Assembly: GCA_964564695.1 (NCBI GenBank)
Contig: CAZMCC010000031.1
Location: 1 to 37,282 of the forward strand
Length of the DNA stretch: 37,282 nucleotides
Direction of reading: 5' to 3'
Source: CAZMCC01 sp964564695
Lineage (GTDB): Bacteria > Planctomycetota > Phycisphaerae > Phycisphaerales > UBA1924
Under the pieces are notes generated by a model. That model was not told the origin of the DNA, did not search any database, and saw nothing but the letters and a program-made list of their open reading frames with translations. The position numbers and the translations under genes are program-made. This document shows, in pieces, positions 1 through 6,549 of this stretch (its first letter is position 1; every line of letters begins with the position of its first letter).

Positions 1-1
1 G

Positions 2-199
2 GGCGCGGGCGCGACCGCCGGCGGGGCCGTCGGCACGCTCGTCGGGCTTGCAGTGCCGCAGAACGAGATCAAGTACTACGACGACGCACTGCGCAAGGGC
101 TCGGTGCTCGTGGGTGTGAATTGCGACGACTCCAACCGCAAGGAGCTGGTCTCCGACATCTTCCGGACGACGGGCGCCTCGAAGATTTCTCACGCCTGA
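2..199 (+). CDS. YflT-like general stress protein, C-terminal part (5' end outside window)
   Basis: An open frame enters from the left edge and ends at TGA 197-199, giving 65 residues. The visible part has a Gly/Ala-rich segment (GAGATAGGAVGTLVGLAV), then PQNEIKYYDDALRKGSVLV and a short alpha/beta stretch ending FRTTGASKISHA. A Gly-rich loop followed by P-x-x-E-x-x-Y-Y and (K/R)-x-G-x-x-L-V is typical of YflT/YsnF-like general stress domains of unknown biochemistry. A DUF892 gene follows 68 bases downstream on the same strand, a common partner for stress-associated genes. No start can be seen, so the size of the protein is unknown. The family assignment rests on the pattern alone. Confidence 0.6.
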   Translation, partial: GAGATAGGAVGTLVGLAVPQNEIKYYDDALRKGSVLVGVNCDDSNRKELVSDIFRTTGASKISHA

Positions 200-267
200 C
201 TCTTCTCTCCCTCGCACCCCCCACCCCCCCACTCCCGGGCGCCAACGACCCGGCCAGGAGACCGCCG

Positions 268-777
268 ATGTCAACCAAGCTGGACAATCTCCTCAAGCTC
301 TTCGAGAATCAGGTCAAGGACGCCTACAGCGCCGAGCACCAGCTCCTGAGCGCCCTGCCGAAGATGACCGACGCGGCCACCGACGACGCGCTGCGTGAAG
401 CCTTCCGCGACCACACCGACCAGACCCGGGCGCACGCCGCCCGCCTCGAGAAGGTGGCGGCCGAACTGGGGTTCAGCCCCAAGGGCGAGCGCTGCGAGGC
501 CATGCAGGGCCTCATCGCCGAGGGCAAGAAGGTCATCGACGACACCGACGCCGACCCCAACGTCAAGGACGCCGCACTCATCTGTGCGGCCCAGAAGGTC
601 GAGCACTATGAGATCGCGCTCTACGGGTGCCTGTGCGCCTACGCCCGGATCCTCTCGCTCGACGAGGTGCAGGACCTGCTCGAGCAGACCCTCGCCGAGG
701 AGCGCGCGGCCGATACCAAGCTGACGGAGATCGCCGAGGAGTGGATCAACCTCGCCGCCGCTCAGCCCGAGACCTGA
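268..777 (+). CDS. DUF892 / YciF-like ferritin-like protein
   Basis: This 169-residue, mostly helical protein opens MSTKLDNLLKLFENQVKDAY and continues SAEHQLLSALPKMTDAATDD. That matches the DUF892 family (YciE/YciF), which has a ferritin-like four-helix bundle and is linked to stress responses. Putative metal ligands along the helices include the E of YSAEHQ, the H of FRDHTDQT, the EHYE stretch after AAQKV, and the EE of TLAEERAADTKL. The ATG at 268 has an AGGAG at 256-260, so longer upstream starts in this frame are rejected. The last 16 bases overlap the 3' end of the convergent sensor gene. It probably shares a transcript with the YflT-like gene before it. The exact role, such as metal binding or oxidative-stress protection, is not settled for the family. 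Confidence 0.88.
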   Translation: MSTKLDNLLKLFENQVKDAYSAEHQLLSALPKMTDAATDDALREAFRDHTDQTRAHAARLEKVAAELGFSPKGERCEAMQGLIAEGKKVIDDTDADPNVKDAALICAAQKVEHYEIALYGCLCAYARILSLDEVQDLLEQTLAEERAADTKLTEIAEEWINLAAAQPET

Positions 778-1610
778 TCGCGACGGATGATCCTGAGCAC
801 GCCGACCATGGTGGCGGGCTCTCCTCGAACCTGCGGCTCGGCCCTGGCGCCGAGTCGCAGCGTGTGACGGGGTGAGCCCGCCATGGTCGCTTCGAAGGTG
901 ATCGGCTCATCGGGGCGCTCGTGCGCCAACAGGCATGCGTCGCGCAGGCGCTTCACGTCTCGCTCGTCGAGCAGGTTCGACCACGAACGGAACTCCCGCG
1001 CGGGCAGCCCGAGGTCGGTCGCCAGCGCGTCGTACCCGATCTCCCACTCCACGTGCCCCGTCTCCGCAACCCACTGGCACGACAGCCCGCGCAGGCCCGC
1101 GAGCGCGTCGGAGAGTCGGCGCGACCGCTGGCTCAGCGTCGCCGTGCGGATCTCAAGCTCGTTCCGCGCCCGCTCGAGCTCGGCCCGCAGCGCCGACTCG
1201 CGCGTGAGCACGCCGCGCAATTCGGTGTTGGCCGACTGGATCGACGGCAGCGTCAGCAGCCACGGCAGCGACCGGATCAGCACCACCGCCGTCGTGAACG
1301 ACACGACCGCGGTCACCGCCTTCACCACGCCGAGAACCCGGTAGATCGGGTGGTAGAACATCAGCGCGTCGAGCGCGTGCGTGATCCCGCACGCCATGAT
1401 GAACGCCACGAACAGGGCGACCAGGCTGGGGAACGGCACGTCGCGCCGGCGGGCCAGCGTGAAAGCCAGCGCAGCCGGGATCGCGGTGTACGACAGGAAA
1501 ATCAGGATGTCCGAGACGATCATCAACCAGCCGGACAGCGCCGTCCAGTTCCCGCACTGCCAGCGGGGGACGAACCCGTCGGGATCAAAGAGTGAGCGGA
1601 CAAAGTCCAT
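762..1610 (-). CDS. Ethylene-receptor-like sensor: ethylene-binding-type membrane domain, coiled coil and PAS domain, no kinase
   Basis: 282 residues from ATG 1610; an in-frame TTG at 1640 is possible but less likely. Three hydrophobic helices (about 28-52, 62-82, 90-118) carry the residues that define ethylene-binding domains: D34 in IVSDILIFLSYTAIP, Y41, P45, and the copper-ligand pair C74/H78 in ACGITH (compare LCGATH in plant ETR1). A charged coiled coil follows at about 128-168. The C-terminal part (about 172-280) contains WEIGYDALATDLGL and LLDERDVKRLRD and looks like a PAS domain. No histidine kinase or other output domain is present, so the protein would have to signal through a partner or act only as a ligand- or metal-binding sensor. 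It is convergent with, and overlaps, the DUF892 gene. The fold call is strong; the ligand is inferred. Confidence 0.8.
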   Translation of the reverse strand: MDFVRSLFDPDGFVPRWQCGNWTALSGWLMIVSDILIFLSYTAIPAALAFTLARRRDVPFPSLVALFVAFIMACGITHALDALMFYHPIYRVLGVVKAVTAVVSFTTAVVLIRSLPWLLTLPSIQSANTELRGVLTRESALRAELERARNELEIRTATLSQRSRRLSDALAGLRGLSCQWVAETGHVEWEIGYDALATDLGLPAREFRSWSNLLDERDVKRLRDACLLAHERPDEPITFEATMAGSPRHTLRLGARAEPQVRGEPATMVGVLRIIRRDQVSG

Positions 1611-1726
1611 ATTTCGACTGTATCCGGCGTCCCCTCGCAAGATGACGGATCATTTACACGGACCCGATCTCCGGCTTCATGCCCGGCCGATATTGCCTTG
1701 AGGGCGCCACCGCGATCGGCCCATCG

Positions 1727-2017
1727 ATGAAGCAGCTTCTCCTCCTTGGCTTTGTGCTCGCAACCGCAGTCGCGGGCGTGGCTCGCTTCGGCGGAGGCTC
1801 TCATCCGGCCCCGCGGTGGCTCGACGTCGCGTTCGTCGTGTCGGCCGCCGCCGCCGTCGGCGTGGCGACGTCGCTCATCAATGCCTACCTCCGCGCCGCC
1901 GCGAGCCGCGCGATGCACGGCCCCGACTCGGGCGGATGGCCGCAAGGACCGCCGCGCTCTTCCGTCGAGACAACGGCGTCACGAGATGAGCCCGATATCA
2001 CCACGCCGCCGGCATGA
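1727..2017 (+). CDS. Small two-helix membrane protein, hypothetical
   Basis: 96 residues if started at ATG 1727. MKQLLLLGFVLATAVAGVA is a clear first hydrophobic segment, WLDVAFVVSAAAAVGVATSL a second, and the tail is short, polar and Pro/Ser-rich. The family is not recognised. The upstream GAGGG at about 1700-1704 is too far away to be a convincing ribosome binding site. Support comes from the clean two-helix pattern and from the intrinsic terminator about 95 bases downstream on the same strand, which otherwise has no gene to serve. It could still be a chance frame in GC-rich DNA. Confidence 0.42.
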   Translation: MKQLLLLGFVLATAVAGVARFGGGSHPAPRWLDVAFVVSAAAAVGVATSLINAYLRAAASRAMHGPDSGGWPQGPPRSSVETTASRDEPDITTPPA

Positions 2018-2111
2018 TTTCAGGTCGGCGGCCACCATTGATGACGATGCCGGCCAACCCGGCCTCTCGGGCCTTCGTCTTCGCTCGCGCGGGCGAGCGA
2101 GTCTTCATGGG

Positions 2112-2145
2112 AACGGCGCCGCCTTACGCGGCGCCGTTCTTTTTT
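2112..2145 (+). terminator. Intrinsic (rho-independent) terminator
   Basis: A perfect 11-bp stem (2112-2122 AACGGCGCCGC pairs with 2128-2138) with a 5-base loop is followed by CTTTTTTT at 2139-2145 on the plus strand. It would end transcripts coming from the small membrane-protein gene. It reads the wrong way for the LamG/dockerin gene, which ends at 2229 on the minus strand. Confidence 0.85.
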
Positions 2146-2214
2146 CTCCGCTCCCGCGGCACGCGCCGCCGCGGGGGGCACCCGGGGCGCGGCGGCCGGG
2201 GCCCCGGCGCGGGC

Positions 2215-2228
2215 GGGGGGGGGGGGGG
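2215..2228. repeat. 14-base G homopolymer next to a stop codon
   Basis: Fourteen consecutive G on the plus strand abut the TGA (2229-2231, minus strand) of the LamG/dockerin gene, so the transcript would carry C14 right after the stop. It is outside any coding region. Such runs slip easily during replication and are also error-prone in sequencing. Confidence 0.8.
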
Positions 2229-5200
2229 TCAGATGGTGCATCCGGAGAAGGGCAGCAGCCCGGCCTGGGCCGCGAACCAGAGGTTGATGAACTCCCCGAC
2301 GTCGGTCGAGTTCGACACACCGTCGCAGTTGATGTCGCCGTTGCTCTGGCCGAACGCCTGGTCGCTGAAGTAGGTGTTGATGAACTCGCCGACGTCGGCG
2401 GAGTTGCTGAAGCCGTCGAGGTTCCAGTCGGTCACGCACTGGCACTCGTCGGGGACGCCGTCGGGAGCGCCGCCGTGACCGGCCTTGGCGCTGTAGCAGT
2501 CGAGGCTCGTGCCTTTGGCGATGTCGGTGGAGTCGGCGACGCCGTTCTCGTTGCAGTCGTTGCCGCCGCCGCCCGGCACGCACACCGGCTTGATGGTGAC
2601 GTCGTCGAAGTACATGCCGCTGGTGCCGCCGGTGGAGGGCTCGCCGCCGTAGAAGTCGAGCGCCCGCAGGCGGGCCGGACCGGGGAAGCCGGGAACGACG
2701 CCGTCGGTCCACGGGCGGTCGGTGACGAACTGCGCGCCGTTGTAGAAGTAGTCGGCGAGATCACTGTCGAGGTCGATCTCCAGGCGGAGCTCGACCCACT
2801 GGCCCTTGATCAGCGGGGTCGTGCCGGCGCCGACGTCCGCCACCAGCTGGTTCTGGTTCGCGCGGAAGCGGACCTGAGCCGAATACCACGAGTTCTGCGG
2901 CGGGTTCACGTCGTCGTAGGTGTTCAGCAAGACCAGGGCGCCTTCGCCCGTGGCGTCAGAGGGGACAAAGGTCATCGCGCGCACCGTCCACTGCCCGGAC
3001 GTCACGCCCGCCACCGGCAGCACGGTGTCATCACCGAGCCCGCCGGCCCCGCCGACGCTGCCGACGATCTTGAGCGAGCGGTTACCGCTGCTGGCCTGCG
3101 CGGTCGAGACTTCGCCGCACACGTCGTTGCCGTTCTGCCAGGGGATGAAGCCGCTCAGCCCGCAGACCGTGCCCGGCGGGTGGAACTCGAAGTCCTCGTC
3201 CTCGGCCGGCTCGCAGCCCTCGGAGGACAAGCGCCCGATCACCACGCGCGACTCGAGCGTGTCGTACTGCCCGTCCCCGTCCAGGTCGGCCTCGAGAAGG
3301 ATGCGGTAGATCTGTGTCGGATCGTCAATGACCATCGTCACTTCGATCGGCACCTGCACCACGACGCCCGGCTGGATCTTGAACCACTCCTCCCACGGCA
3401 CGCCTGGGGGCAGGCCGTTGAGGCTCAGCGCCACCGTGTCGGGCTCCATATCGGGCCCGATCGCCCGGATCCGAATCCCGAGCGGGTGCCCCGGCGAGCC
3501 CGGCCCGTCGAGAGCGACGCCGATGGGCCCGAAGTCGACCGCGGTCCCGATCACGATGGGGCCGTCGATCGGCGGCCAGTCGATCACGATGCTCGATGCC
3601 AGCGCCACGGAACCGTCGCAGCACGTGACGTCGCCGGTGGAGATGTTCGTCATGCACCCGGTGTAGCAGCTGATCTGCCCGAACGCCGTGAACGGCGGGC
3701 GCGGGATCGTGAGCCACACCGTGCTGCACCCGCCGGGGGGCACGCAGATCGGCGACGAGGGGCTGGTGGTGATCCCGACCGGGCTCGCGATCCCGGGCGG
3801 CGTGCACGTCGCGGACAGGAACGAGAGGTTGTAGCACTGCACGGTGTTGGTGTAGTTGCACACCTGGTACGGCACGACGATCGACGTCTGCGCGTCATAG
3901 AACACGCCGTTGACGGTCGGAACGCAGAACTCCTTGCACTTGCCGGAGAAGCCGGCATCGTAGATCGCCTTGACGTCGGCGCTGACCAGGGCCCGATTGA
4001 AGATCTCGACCTCGTCGATGCACCCGACCGTCCAGTTGTTGCCGGTGCCGGGATCGAGGTCGTCGCCGACGCGCACGCCGTTGGTCGTGCCCATCGTGCC
4101 GCCCTGACCGAAGAACGTGAGCGTCGGGCTCGCGACGCCGTTGTGCCAGAAATCGACGCACACCGAGCCGCCGCCGGCGCAGTTGCGACGAACCGCCACC
4201 GCGACATGCTCCCACGTGTTGGTCAGCGGCAGGTTCGGGCCCACGGCCACGATCGGTGGGCCGACGCCGTCGTTGAATTCGAGCGTGAGCGCCCCGGTCG
4301 TGCCGTTGAGATACAGCCAGTACCCGCGCCACGCGGGTGATGAGAGCGTGCGCTTGTCGACAAGCGTGTACTTCCATCCGGGTCCCTGGATCCACAACGG
4401 CTTCACCCACGCGTCCATCGACAGGTCGGCGTTGAGGTACAGCGCCGCGTAGTGCGGGACCGTCACCTGGCCCTGATCAAAGCACACGGCCTTGATCACC
4501 TTGCCGCTTGTCCCCAGCCACGCCCCGCCCGTGACCGTTCCGTCGGCCGTGTTGTGCTTGAGGTTGTCGGTCGTCAGTCCGCTGCCCTCGTCGAACGGCA
4601 GCCACAGGACCATGTTCTGCGGCGCGCCGGTGCACCCGGGCGCGAACAGCGACCCGCCGAACGCGAAGATGAACGTATTCGGGCGCCCGTGGTCGGGCGG
4701 CGAGAGGTTGGGCTGGCCGAACGAGTAGAACTGCGCGTTCACCACCCCGAGCGCCGCAAGGGCCGCGGGCTCGCTCGGCGCCGCGCCGTAGTAGATCTTG
4801 AACGTCTTGCTCGCGCCGGGGGCCAACCCGCCGATGTCGAGATCGAACTGGGCGCCGTGGTCGGACGGGCCGCAATCGACGAAGATCGGGCCGCAGAAGG
4901 TCATCGTCGGCGCGACCGTCGGGTCGGAGTCGACGAACCCGTCCTCGCTCGTCAGGAGCACGCCCGTGGGCAGCGGCCCGCCGGGCGTGGGGTAGGTATC
5001 GATCGTTGTGTACTCGTTGAATGCCGTCTGCTCGACGTCCCAGTCCATGTTCCGCCGATACTTGATCCCGGTCATCGGGCTGGTCGTCGTGTTCGTGATG
5101 GTGACGAGCACCTCAAAGAGGTTGGGCGTCGCCGAGGGTCGGAAATCGTGCACAACGCGCACCTCGCCGCCGACGGTGCCGCAGTCGGCCACCGCCGTGG

Positions 5201-5585
5201 ACAGGGTCGACGTGAACGAATTGCTCACGAGTCCCACCGACCCCCACGCGTTGTTCGCTCGGGCGGAGAACGCAGGAGAAGTCGCCGCGATGCCCCACCC
5301 CTCGCAGAAGCACCCGTGGCTCGTCGCCTCGGCCTCCGGCCCGCCGATCCCCAGCGGCATGTACCGCACACCAACGCTCGTCGTTCCCACAACCATCGAC
5401 GGCACCGCGTTCGGGTCGCTGGGATCAACGAACACGTTCAGTTGCCCGTAGCAGTCCACGCCGAGCTTCACCGTCGTCGTGTTGTGGATGATCGCCTGAC
5501 ACTGACCGTGCGCCGTCGTCGCGGCGCCGACGGTCACGATGAGTGCGGCAACTCCGGCAAATCCGGCTCTCGAGATGCGTTTCAT
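2229..5585 (-). CDS. Large secreted LamG-domain protein with C-terminal dockerin-like repeats
   Basis: 1118 residues. The start at ATG 5585 is set by AAGGAG 8 bases upstream and by a Sec signal peptide (MKRISRAGFAGVAALIVTVG, cleavage near AHGQ). Residues about 322-552 resemble a LamG/concanavalin-like jelly roll (LWLPFDEGSGLTTDN, SMDAWVKP, WEHVAVAVRR, CIDEVEIFNRAL). Residues about 790-1000 look like a second beta-rich carbohydrate-binding-type domain ending GMYFDDVTIKP. The C-terminus holds a DCNENGVADSTDIAKGTSLD unit and two dockerin-type calcium loops (DWNLDGFSNSADVGEFINTY, then INCDGVSNSTDVGEFIN). These tails are typical of planctomycete exported proteins. It probably acts at the cell surface or outside the cell, binding glycans or protein partners. 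No catalytic site is recognised. It is monocistronic with its own promoter. Confidence 0.88.
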   Translation of the reverse strand: MKRISRAGFAGVAALIVTVGAATTAHGQCQAIIHNTTTVKLGVDCYGQLNVFVDPSDPNAVPSMVVGTTSVGVRYMPLGIGGPEAEATSHGCFCEGWGIAATSPAFSARANNAWGSVGLVSNSFTSTLSTAVADCGTVGGEVRVVHDFRPSATPNLFEVLVTITNTTTSPMTGIKYRRNMDWDVEQTAFNEYTTIDTYPTPGGPLPTGVLLTSEDGFVDSDPTVAPTMTFCGPIFVDCGPSDHGAQFDLDIGGLAPGASKTFKIYYGAAPSEPAALAALGVVNAQFYSFGQPNLSPPDHGRPNTFIFAFGGSLFAPGCTGAPQNMVLWLPFDEGSGLTTDNLKHNTADGTVTGGAWLGTSGKVIKAVCFDQGQVTVPHYAALYLNADLSMDAWVKPLWIQGPGWKYTLVDKRTLSSPAWRGYWLYLNGTTGALTLEFNDGVGPPIVAVGPNLPLTNTWEHVAVAVRRNCAGGGSVCVDFWHNGVASPTLTFFGQGGTMGTTNGVRVGDDLDPGTGNNWTVGCIDEVEIFNRALVSADVKAIYDAGFSGKCKEFCVPTVNGVFYDAQTSIVVPYQVCNYTNTVQCYNLSFLSATCTPPGIASPVGITTSPSSPICVPPGGCSTVWLTIPRPPFTAFGQISCYTGCMTNISTGDVTCCDGSVALASSIVIDWPPIDGPIVIGTAVDFGPIGVALDGPGSPGHPLGIRIRAIGPDMEPDTVALSLNGLPPGVPWEEWFKIQPGVVVQVPIEVTMVIDDPTQIYRILLEADLDGDGQYDTLESRVVIGRLSSEGCEPAEDEDFEFHPPGTVCGLSGFIPWQNGNDVCGEVSTAQASSGNRSLKIVGSVGGAGGLGDDTVLPVAGVTSGQWTVRAMTFVPSDATGEGALVLLNTYDDVNPPQNSWYSAQVRFRANQNQLVADVGAGTTPLIKGQWVELRLEIDLDSDLADYFYNGAQFVTDRPWTDGVVPGFPGPARLRALDFYGGEPSTGGTSGMYFDDVTIKPVCVPGGGGNDCNENGVADSTDIAKGTSLDCYSAKAGHGGAPDGVPDECQCVTDWNLDGFSNSADVGEFINTYFSDQAFGQSNGDINCDGVSNSTDVGEFINLWFAAQAGLLPFSGCTI

Positions 5586-5960
5586 GGGCGGCTCCTTGAG
5601 CGCTTCCGAAGGGAGTGGCGATCCGTGCGGCGACGCGACGTCGACGCAAATCGAGCCAGCGGCGCCAGGGCCGCGGCGAACACAGTGAGTTGGGTACACA
5701 CCACCATCGACGCTGATCTGGCGAGCGGCTGACCACTGCGCCTGATCAACTTCATTCGGCAACGTACCAACAACGCTCAGCGGCCTTGGCTGAGAAGTGA
5801 ATTCAAATCGGCGATCCGAGCGAGGTCAGAACGAACGCTCGGCGCGGGGCGCAAGGCCCCCTCTTTACCAAAGCTTTGCACAGCTGTCAAGAAAAGCACG
5901 GCGCACGCACGCATTTCGGCCGCCCGCTGCGCTTCGGCGGCGGCGCGTTGACCCAGCCCC
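5586..5960. other. 375-bp intergenic region upstream of the LamG/dockerin gene
   Basis: This gap lies between the LamG/dockerin gene and the DinB-like gene, both on the minus strand. It holds the promoter described separately at 5862-5890 and an AAGGAG just upstream of the ATG, which together imply a leader of about 270 bases. No RNA gene or recognisable riboswitch is seen in that leader. The region is more AT-rich than its surroundings around 5858-5900. Confidence 0.6.
5862..5890 (-). promoter_or_regulatory. Sigma70-type promoter for the LamG/dockerin gene
   Basis: Read on the minus strand, a perfect TTGACA (5890-5885) is followed after 17 bases by TAAAGA (5867-5862). The -35 is consensus and the spacing optimal, while the -10 matches at three of six positions. 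It points toward the gene starting at 5585, leaving a leader of about 270 bases. Confidence 0.5.
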
Positions 5961-6509
5961 CTACTTCAGCACGCGTGCCATCTTGAGCGCCCGGCGCGTG
6001 TCCACGATCTCGCCGACGTGATGCCCGTTGTGGAACACAATCCGCATCAACAGAAGCCCCAACTGGGTGCGGTCGCTGCCCCAGGGCGTGGTTTCATCCA
6101 GCGTGCTGTCCGGGGCGCCCCGAATAGCCGCCCCCAACCGGTCGCACGCCGCGTCGTACACCGCCGTCGCCCGCGCGAGGCCCGGATACAGGCGCGGATC
6201 GTCGACCGGCGCCGAGTCGAACGCCACGCTCTCAATCCAGAACTTGTCCGGACGCCTTCCGGTGGGGAGGCTCGCGGCGGGCGGCACCGCGCCCGGGATG
6301 AAGTCACTCTCGGGGATCCCCCGCCCGTCGAATCGCTCCCCCACCCGGTGCATCGTGTGGGCACAATGCCCCAGGCACCACGCGACGTGGTTCGGCAGGT
6401 TCGGCGGCTGGTGTGTGCAGTTCGAGTCGTCGAACCCGGCGAGATAGCGCCCCGTCAGCATCTTGCACTGCTCGACACCCTGCGCGATGATCTCCCGGCG
6501 GTCGCTCAT
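5961..6509 (-). CDS. DinB-like metal-binding protein
   Basis: 182 residues from ATG 6509 (MSDRREIIAQGVEQCKMLTG). The protein is helical, with a histidine cluster NHVAWCLGHCAHTMHRV near residues 40-56 and FHNGHHVGEI at 159-168. This arrangement is typical of DinB/YfiT-type four-helix proteins that hold a divalent metal with three histidines (here probably H48 or H51, H160 and H164). Known relatives include DNA-damage-induced proteins and thiol transferases, but most members lack an assigned reaction. The gene sits 40 bases past the end of the large minus-strand gene train and may be read from it. The fold call is good; the function is unknown. Confidence 0.75.
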   Translation of the reverse strand: MSDRREIIAQGVEQCKMLTGRYLAGFDDSNCTHQPPNLPNHVAWCLGHCAHTMHRVGERFDGRGIPESDFIPGAVPPAASLPTGRRPDKFWIESVAFDSAPVDDPRLYPGLARATAVYDAACDRLGAAIRGAPDSTLDETTPWGSDRTQLGLLLMRIVFHNGHHVGEIVDTRRALKMARVLK

Positions 6510-6549
6510 GGCGCGATGGTAGTCGAGGGCCCAGGGACGCCTTGACGAC

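Noticed and set aside
1746..4340. 864-codon plus-strand open frame
   Set aside because: It lies opposite the LamG/dockerin gene and has no recognisable domain; shadow frame.
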